Assembly: GCA_002298785.1 (NCBI GenBank)
Contig: DBMR01000095.1
Location: 181,713-245,712, forward strand
Source of the DNA: Verrucomicrobia subdivision 3 bacterium UBA693
GTDB lineage: Bacteria > Verrucomicrobiota > Verrucomicrobiia > Limisphaerales > UBA8199
DNA length: 64,000 nucleotides
Direction of reading: 5' to 3'
The position numbers and the translations under genes were made by a program. Below, one piece after another: positions 59,190-64,000 of the stretch (its first letter is position 1; every line of letters starts with the position of its first letter). The notes beneath the pieces are model-generated. The model saw only the letters and a program-made list of their open reading frames with translations, did not search any database and was not told the DNA's origin.

Positions 59190-60386
59190 CTATCCTTTTG
59201 TCGGCGGCACGAACTTAGGTGCTACGTACCCGGCCTGGCTCATCCCCATCAGAGCTACCATCTGCCACGGCACGGGCCACAGAGTGCCGTCCGTCATGCT
59301 CTTGGTTAGAAAGATCCCAAGCGTCAGGATGGTCCAGAAGACCATTTGTGACTTCGCGACGGAGACTTCTCGTCGTTGGGTATCTTTGTCGTAATTGGTG
59401 ATCAAGTCGGAGAGCCGCATCGGCAGCAGTGGCGCTGGTACGGCTGGTGCTGCGACGACTGGGGCTGCGACGACCGGGGCTGCGACGACCGGGGCTGTGA
59501 CGACTGGTGCTGGGGCGGTCGGTGTTGGGACGACCGGTGTTGGGACGACCGGTGTTGGGACGACCGGTGTTGGGACGACCGGTGTTGGGACGACCGGGGC
59601 AAGTGCTGCGGACGTGGTGTCTGGCGCCGTCGGTTGTCGCATCGCGCTCAAGCCACCTGTTACCAGTGAAAGCCCCATCAGAGCGACAAGCGTATCGGGG
59701 ATCTCTGGTACCTCCAAGCGGATCAGCCCGTAGCCGAAGACGACACACCCAATGGCCACGGTCCATGCAGCCAGTTGCGCTCTCCACATCGAGAGGCTGC
59801 CGTCGGGATTCGCCAGGCTGGCAAAAACCCGGGCCAGGGTCGGGCGTCCGCTCTCACGGGTGGTTTGCCACGACATGAAACCGATGAAGATCGCGATCAA
59901 TCCAATAACCGCACCGGACCAAGCCACTACGGCTGTCGTGTTGGCGAGATAAACCTCGGTCTCCCCGATAACCCGGTTGGTTTGATTTCCATCGCTCCAG
60001 ACCAGCGTTGGTGTGATCCGGATGATCGCCTTATAGGCTGGAATTTTAATCTTGTGCAGATCGAACAACAGCAGCGTGCCTCGTTTTTCGGCTGGCTGGT
60101 TGTCGAGCTTTTGCGTCCATCGATAATTCCGTGAGAGACCATAATACGGAATCGGCGTGTTTTCCCACGCCGAGGTGCGGGTTAGGGCGTGGTCGGCGTG
60201 GAGCATCAATTCCGGCTTCATCAACTCGGTGATATCCTGATTGACATAGACGCGAATCAAGTGCGACTTGAGCTGGCCATCCGGCAGGTAAAGCTGCACG
60301 GTCTCGTTGGTGCTTGGGGCACTCCATGCCAGCAGAGGCACCGCGGACAGAAGCATCGCAAAGACTGACGACAGAATAGGTTGCAT
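59190..60386 (-). CDS. Membrane protein with Pro/Val repeat linker
   Basis: A 398-residue protein. A signal peptide (MQPILSSVFAMLLSAVPLLA) leads to a periplasmic domain of about 130 residues (VQLYLPDGQLKSHLIRVYVN to VIGETEVYLA), then four membrane segments (VVAWSGAVIGLIAIFIGFM, LAAWTVAIGCVVFGYGLI, ALMGLSLVTGG and, after a linker, VFWTILTLGIFLTKS). The linker, about residues 255-330, consists of VVPTP and VVAAP repeats coded by 15-bp DNA units. SPTLARVFASLANPDG-type sequence is cytoplasmic. I do not recognise the family; the layout suggests an envelope sensor or anchor. It converges with the metallopeptidase gene. Confidence 0.65.
   Translation of the reverse strand: MQPILSSVFAMLLSAVPLLAWSAPSTNETVQLYLPDGQLKSHLIRVYVNQDITELMKPELMLHADHALTRTSAWENTPIPYYGLSRNYRWTQKLDNQPAEKRGTLLLFDLHKIKIPAYKAIIRITPTLVWSDGNQTNRVIGETEVYLANTTAVVAWSGAVIGLIAIFIGFMSWQTTRESGRPTLARVFASLANPDGSLSMWRAQLAAWTVAIGCVVFGYGLIRLEVPEIPDTLVALMGLSLVTGGLSAMRQPTAPDTTSAALAPVVPTPVVPTPVVPTPVVPTPVVPTPTAPAPVVTAPVVAAPVVAAPVVAAPAVPAPLLPMRLSDLITNYDKDTQRREVSVAKSQMVFWTILTLGIFLTKSMTDGTLWPVPWQMVALMGMSQAGYVAPKFVPPTKG
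59452..59510. repeat. 15-bp tandem repeat (VVAAP-coding)
   Basis: About four imperfect copies of GGGGCTGCGACGACC-type units precede the VVPTP tract. On the minus strand they code VVAAP and related pentapeptides of the linker. Confidence 0.7.
59521..59595. repeat. 15-bp tandem repeat (VVPTP-coding), five perfect copies
   Basis: GGTGTTGGGACGACC is repeated five times without a mismatch. Read on the minus strand each unit codes Val-Val-Pro-Thr-Pro. Perfect identity at the DNA level points to recent expansion, and copy-number changes would lengthen the linker without shifting the frame. Confidence 0.9.
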
Positions 60387-60683
60387 TGAGAATCCTCCGG
60401 TGTGTTAATCGTTGGTCTGGTCGCCCTGTCGAGCCAGGATTGAGCAGTCAGTTTCTGTAGCGCAGCACGAATCGCGTCAATTTCCGACACTGGCGCCTTT
60501 TGAAGGAAAATGACAATGGTTTTTAGACGCTCCGCTCTCGGGGCGCCTGGCTTTCGAATCGGGCTTATTAGACATGAATATCCACCAGCTTGGATTGGCT
60601 GCAAGTGGTTTTCGGCGGGTTTGGGACCGTCCGGGTGCGCTTTACGGGCCAGCGTCCGTCGAGTGTCCGTGAAAGCCTAACAA

Positions 60684-60965
60684 GTGTGTGGTTTTCTGAG
60701 CGCAAAGGACGCAGGCAAGGAATCGCTCCACTTCCACGAAATGGTGCATGTCCTCCAGGGGCAACATCTCGGCCCGGATCGTTTTATCGCTGCCTACGCC
60801 GCTGGCTACCTCCTGGCGGGCGGCTATCGCCAGAACCCGCTTGAAGTCATGGCGTATGATTTGCAGGGCCAGTTCGACGCAGGATTCGAGCTGTTCGATG
60901 TCGCAGCCGAAGTGGGAAGGCGGCTAGCTGACCACTTGTCACCACATCACGCGACCAACCCTTAG
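60684..60965 (+). pseudogene. Fragment of a zinc metallopeptidase-like protein (HExxH)
   Basis: A 93-residue frame from a GTG. DAGKESLHFHEMVHVLQGQH has an HExxH zinc motif, and RFIAAYAAGYLLAGGYRQNP then LEVMAYDLQGQFDAG follow, a pattern seen in small DUF4157-like proteins where the His-Glu helix is followed by a conserved EVMAY helix. The usual N-terminal domain is missing, and the sequence before residue 10 looks unrelated, so it is probably a truncated gene. A TCCGTGAAAG sequence lies just upstream (60666-60675). It may still be expressed. Confidence 0.45.
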
Positions 60966-61636
60966 TTTGATCCACCGCCACCCGCTTTGTCGGATTCCAG
61001 TCGCCGACGGTAATATGGCGGCACTTTTGGAATCGCATTGGGTTGCAGGTGCAGCTCAGAGGAAATGAACTGGAGCAATTGAAAGTAGGCGTTATGAATT
61101 TCCTCCTCATTACCCGTGCTTGTGAAGAGCTTTTTGAGTGTGTCCTTGTCCAAGTTGACTTCCTTTGGCCGAACCGGAAGCGTTCGTAAGGGAGCGTCAT
61201 CCGCCCATCCGCCTCCATCTTCATCGAACGCGGCCTTAATGAAGCGGTCGTAAGTGATATGGAATTGCGCGGAGAAAAAGGGACGATACGCGTAAACCGT
61301 CTGATCGATGCGCCGTTTAAGTTGGATTACGTCGGCGGGAGAAATATCTTTCCAATCGCCGACGCAAAGGAAGTAGCAGTAAATCTGGTTCAGCGGGACC
61401 GCGATTTTATTCCATAGATCGAGTCGCTCTTTAACGACTTGATCGAATGTTGCTCGCTGTTCCTCATGCTTTCGCTGTTGGGCTTGAAAGGTAAGGCTCA
61501 GCATCAGGATCGTTAGCGGGATTGAGGCCGAAACGACTAACTTTGTAATCTCCAGGCTGTTCCAATTCGACGCATTCGGCTTCCCCGGTTCGTCCTCGGG
61601 ACACTCCACTTCTGGTAAGTGATTTTCTGAAGGCAT
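60962..61636 (-). CDS. Hypothetical single-pass membrane protein
   Basis: A 224-residue protein with one membrane helix near the N-terminus (ITKLVVSASIPLTILMLSLTF) followed by an amphipathic, Gln/Lys-rich helix (QAQQRKHEEQRATFDQVVKE) and a helical domain with RIDQTVYAYRPFFSAQFHIT and LLQFISSELHLQP. Such small proteins, with a helix followed by a coiled region, are common near phage and defence genes but I cannot place this one. The ATG at 61636 is preferred to 61693. It stands between two truncated or tiny genes. Confidence 0.6.
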   Translation of the reverse strand: MPSENHLPEVECPEDEPGKPNASNWNSLEITKLVVSASIPLTILMLSLTFQAQQRKHEEQRATFDQVVKERLDLWNKIAVPLNQIYCYFLCVGDWKDISPADVIQLKRRIDQTVYAYRPFFSAQFHITYDRFIKAAFDEDGGGWADDAPLRTLPVRPKEVNLDKDTLKKLFTSTGNEEEIHNAYFQLLQFISSELHLQPNAIPKVPPYYRRRLESDKAGGGGSN

Positions 61637-61726
61637 CGTGGACAATGGCACACACCCTAGCTGGACGCAAATGTCGCGCCATCTCAGAGGCAACTTGGCG
61701 AAAGGGCATCTTGCCGCGAGCCAGCC

Positions 61727-61840
61727 TCAAGTTGGCCAGCGAGTTAGGGGCAAATTGCCGTCAGTCTCCACGTAGACGGGCAGACCGGTGTTTTCCTCGA
61801 CCAGTCGAAACACCTCTTCCAGTGACTTGACTATCCCCAT
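61727..61840 (-). CDS. Very small hypothetical protein or fragment
   Basis: A 37-residue frame, MGIVKSLEEVFRLVEENTGL then PVYVETDGNLPLTR. The composition is natural (amphipathic helix, beta strand), and the pattern ETGLPVxVETDxNLP resembles small uncharacterised bacterial proteins. No ribosome-binding site is evident, and the stop may truncate a longer gene. Low certainty. Confidence 0.3.
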   Translation of the reverse strand: MGIVKSLEEVFRLVEENTGLPVYVETDGNLPLTRWPT

Positions 61841-62112
61841 AATTCAGAGTCTTGCAGCGGAATGAGCGAAGGCCACCAAACATGACTTTGTGAGCAAAGG
61901 GTCAGGGTGCCGTGCATCGGAAGTCGCGGGGTGCGTCTTGGGCATTTCATGGACTCATGAATTCAAAACCGAATAGTCGTCAAGTGGTCGGGTTTGAGAG
62001 CAAATTAGCACGATTCGGACATTTGACCTTATGCCCGCCGAGCTTGCTCGGTTTCGAGTTGCAACGCAGAATGAATCACCGGCGAGGCTCGCTTCGCCTG
62101 CACAATGATTGT

Positions 62113-63015
62113 ATGACGATTCCTGAAATCCTGAGAGAACTGGAGCCTTATACGGGGCGCTTCCCTATGAAGGCCATGAAGGCTGCCATCGAACAGAGCG
62201 AGTCCATCACGCCGGAGTTGCTGCGCGTGTTGGAAGCCGTAGCAGCCGCTCCCGCCGACTGGGCCGAGCGGAAAGACAACATGCTTCCCGTGTTCGCCGT
62301 ATTCTTATTGGCCCAGTTCCGTGAAAAGCCTGCCTATCCGCTATTAGTCAAAATTGTCAGCGCACCGGGGGAGATTCCGTTCGATTTGTTCGGCGACACT
62401 GTGACGGAAGGGCTCAGCCAGATTCTCGCCTCGGTCTACGACGGAGATCCTGCTCCATTGCACGGTTTGGTGGAGAATGAACAGGCCAACGAATTTGTCC
62501 GGAGCGCCGCGCTAGACGCACTCTTGGTACTGGAGCACACCGGCCAGATGTCCCGCGAAGCGGTCGTTGAATACTTCCGCAGCCTTTTCCAGGGCAAACT
62601 TCCACGCAAACATTCCTATGCTTGGGATGGCTTGGTCAGCGCGGTTGCTGACCTGCCCGCGCCGGAGTTGCTAGAGGACGTGCGGCAGGCGTACGCCGAG
62701 GGCTTGGTGGATACAATGGTTGCTGACTTTGCAGGCATTGAGCGGGACGTGGTCGCGCCGCGAACGTGGCGGCGTGACCGACACCAATTAATTACGAATG
62801 CCATCGCCGAAATGGAATGGTGGTCGTCATTTCACCCGGAGGATTCTCGACCAAAGAAACTGCCGATGCCCGAAATTCCCTTGCCATTACCACCGCCCGT
62901 GCCGACCACTTACGTGGCTCCGAAGCCCTACGTCCGCGAGCCGAAGGTTGGCCGCAACGACCCGTGCCCGTGCGCCAGCGGCAAGAAATACAAGAAGTGC
63001 TGCGGGAATATCTGA
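62113..63015 (+). CDS. DUF1186-like alpha-repeat protein with C-terminal SEC-C motif
   Basis: A 300-residue protein. [20 protein letters not shown] begins a helical-repeat region ([60 protein letters not shown]) like DUF1186 proteins. A Pro-rich linker ([12 protein letters not shown]) leads to the SEC-C motif [20 protein letters not shown], a CxC-x8-CC zinc knuckle. The start at 62113 is taken because the family starts there; the longer frame from 61912 looks non-coding before it. Its stop overlaps the next start (TGATG), so it is coupled to an Smr and a GIY-YIG-like gene. SEC-C domains bind zinc and often partner proteins; the role is unknown. Confidence 0.85.
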   Translation: MTIPEILRELEPYTGRFPMKAMKAAIEQSESITPELLRVLEAVAAAPADWAERKDNMLPVFAVFLLAQFREKPAYPLLVKIVSAPGEIPFDLFGDTVTEGLSQILASVYDGDPAPLHGLVENEQANEFVRSAALDALLVLEHTGQMSREAVVEYFRSLFQGKLPRKHSYAWDGLVSAVADLPAPELLEDVRQAYAEGLVDTMVADFAGIERDVVAPRTWRRDRHQLITNAIAEMEWWSSFHPEDSRPKKLPMPEIPLPLPPPVPTTYVAPKPYVREPKVGRNDPCPCASGKKYKKCCGNI

Positions 63016-63362
63016 TGAACGGCTTTCGCACTTTCAACATCGAAGCCGGGTTGCCCACTCTCGACGAGGCACGGCGCTTGGTGGCCGCTGAAATCAAGCA
63101 GGCCAAGCGGGAGGGAGCGAAGGTGCTGAAGGTGATTCACGGCTACGGTTCATCAGGCAAGGGCGGGGCGCTCTGCGTGGGGCTGAGGAAGTCGTTCGGG
63201 CTGCGGAAAAAGGAGGGCGTTATCAAGGACTTCATCGCTGGCGAGGATTTTTCGATTTTCAACCAGCAGGTGCTGGCCCTGCTGGAGGCTGTGCCGGGCC
63301 TGCGAGGCGACCCCGACTTAAACTTAACCAACGAGGGAGTCACCTTCCTCTGGTTGAAGTGA
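63015..63362 (+). CDS. Smr-domain protein
   Basis: A 115-residue protein that is essentially one Smr (MutS2-related) domain. FNIEAGLPTLDEARRLVAAE is the first strand and helix, and VLKVIHGYGSSGKGGALCVG carries the conserved H-G-x-G of the Smr fold. A basic strand-loop (RKSFGLRKKEGVIKDFIAGE) and a C-terminal extension follow. Smr domains nick or bind DNA or RNA. The ATG overlaps the SEC-C gene stop and its own stop overlaps the next ATG, both as TGATG. The usual LDxHG of the N-terminal Smr motif is not seen, so enzymatic activity is uncertain. Confidence 0.75.
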   Translation: MNGFRTFNIEAGLPTLDEARRLVAAEIKQAKREGAKVLKVIHGYGSSGKGGALCVGLRKSFGLRKKEGVIKDFIAGEDFSIFNQQVLALLEAVPGLRGDPDLNLTNEGVTFLWLK

Positions 63363-63736
63363 TGCCCGGTGGAATGAAGCGGCGGACGTACAGGAAGCTG
63401 CGGGCTGAACAGCAGTCAGACCACCACAACGTCTATGTGGTCCTGCTCGGCCCCGCTGCTGGCAGAATCCGAAAGGTTCGCGCCCTCAACCCGAAGCGAG
63501 ACCCGAAGAAGCCCTGTGTTTACGTCGGCATGACGGGCCTGACGCCGGAAGAACGCTTCGCCAACCACAAGGCTGGCATCAAGGACGCATGGGTGGTGAA
63601 TCGTCACGGCATCCGCCTGCTGCCGGAACTCTACGAGCACCTCAATCCGATGCCGTTCGAGGCGGCGGCCCAGATGGAAACGGACTTGGCGGAGGATTTG
63701 CGCCGGGCTGGATACACCGTCACCGGTGGGCACTAA
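63362..63736 (+). CDS. GIY-YIG-like protein
   Basis: A 124-residue protein. NVYVVLLGPAAG and, about 30 residues later, CVYVGMTGLTPEERFANHKA resemble the two strands and following helix of a GIY-YIG nuclease (V-Y-V in place of G-I-Y, Y-V-G in place of Y-I-G), then a helix with FEAAAQMETDLAEDLRRAGY holding a Glu that may be the metal ligand. The first strand is separated from the second by a longer loop than usual. It is the third gene of the TGATG-coupled trio. A nuclease or nucleic-acid-binding role is possible from fold, but catalytic residues are only partly conserved. Confidence 0.65.
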   Translation: MPGGMKRRTYRKLRAEQQSDHHNVYVVLLGPAAGRIRKVRALNPKRDPKKPCVYVGMTGLTPEERFANHKAGIKDAWVVNRHGIRLLPELYEHLNPMPFEAAAQMETDLAEDLRRAGYTVTGGH

Positions 63737-64000
63737 AGCGCGCCGTGCCGCTGCAGAGCCAAATTGGTTGCCCGGCGTCTGGCCGGCAAGGTGATGTGGG
63801 CCCTGTTGATGGGGCGGCGTTGAACTATGAGTGCCTCGCGGTTCGAGAGGAAGAACCTGCTGGACGCTTAGTTTTGAACCAGGGCGAAGCCGTCCCCGCC
63901 ATGTGTCTCTCCCACCAACGCATTGCTTGTTGGGTTGGCAGGGTTCACTATCCGAACACATGGTCGGTTTGATGATTGTTCGGCCGTGGACGAAAGGAAC

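Noticed and set aside
63589..63972. Plus-strand frame past the GIY-YIG-like gene
   Set aside because: Its first half overlaps that gene in another frame; the later part looks somewhat protein-like but has no start of its own.

Overview
The window looks like a chromosomal segment of a free-living, polysaccharide-degrading member of the Verrucomicrobiota (soil or sediment, Pedosphaera/Limisphaera-like). This is inferred from the RpoZ and bL35 types, ECF sigma factors paired with Ser/Thr kinase-WD40 proteins, an H-X9-DG prepilin-like remnant, secreted proteins with GGG-type repeats, and many secreted glycoside hydrolases. GC content is high, so most long antisense frames are shadows. I saw no rRNA, tRNA, CRISPR array or intact insertion sequence.

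Layout. 1-5.3 kb: the tail of a DUF748/OmpA-like protein, an entericidin-like lipoprotein too short for usual gene calling, small conserved proteins, an rpoZ-rpmI pair, a DEAD-box helicase and an RRM protein. 5.6-16.6 kb (minus): a secreted glycan-degradation block (GH106-like rhamnosidase, arylsulfatase, NPCBM-alpha-galactosidase, Tat-exported six-hairpin glycosidase). 16.9-24.2 kb (minus): a tightly overlapping four-gene operon that looks like a synthase-dependent exopolysaccharide system, with a DUF2334 deacetylase/TIM-barrel fusion, a GT2 synthase, a UDP-GlcNAc 2-epimerase and an outer-membrane barrel. 24.4-28.2 kb: palindrome, transposase remnant, thiamine-binding protein, GH16, HbpS-like protein, Tat-exported xylose-isomerase-like barrel.

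28.3-41.6 kb (plus) is the most coherent system: a POT peptide transporter, two GH127-type beta-L-arabinofuranosidases with a GH51 arabinofuranosidase remnant between them, then a complete 4-hydroxyproline catabolic operon (epimerase, three-subunit D-hydroxyproline dehydrogenase, HPC deaminase, 2-oxoglutarate-semialdehyde dehydrogenase). I read this as a locus for using plant hydroxyproline-rich glycoproteins (extensins): strip Hyp-linked arabinose, import Hyp peptides, burn Hyp to 2-oxoglutarate.

41.8-57.5 kb: two paralogous sigma factor/kinase-WD40 modules surround and face away from a surface-fibre-like S74 protein and a small secreted protein. The S74 gene has its signal peptide thrown out of frame by a heptamer tandem repeat. 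A bipartite promoter-like element is shared, with identical spacing, by the second sigma gene and a downstream secreted Asp-box protein. 57.5-64 kb: an HsdR C-terminal fragment fused in frame to the tail of a secreted protein, a YgjP-like metallopeptidase, a membrane protein with a 15-bp repeat tract, protein fragments, and a TGATG-coupled trio (DUF1186/SEC-C, Smr, GIY-YIG-like).
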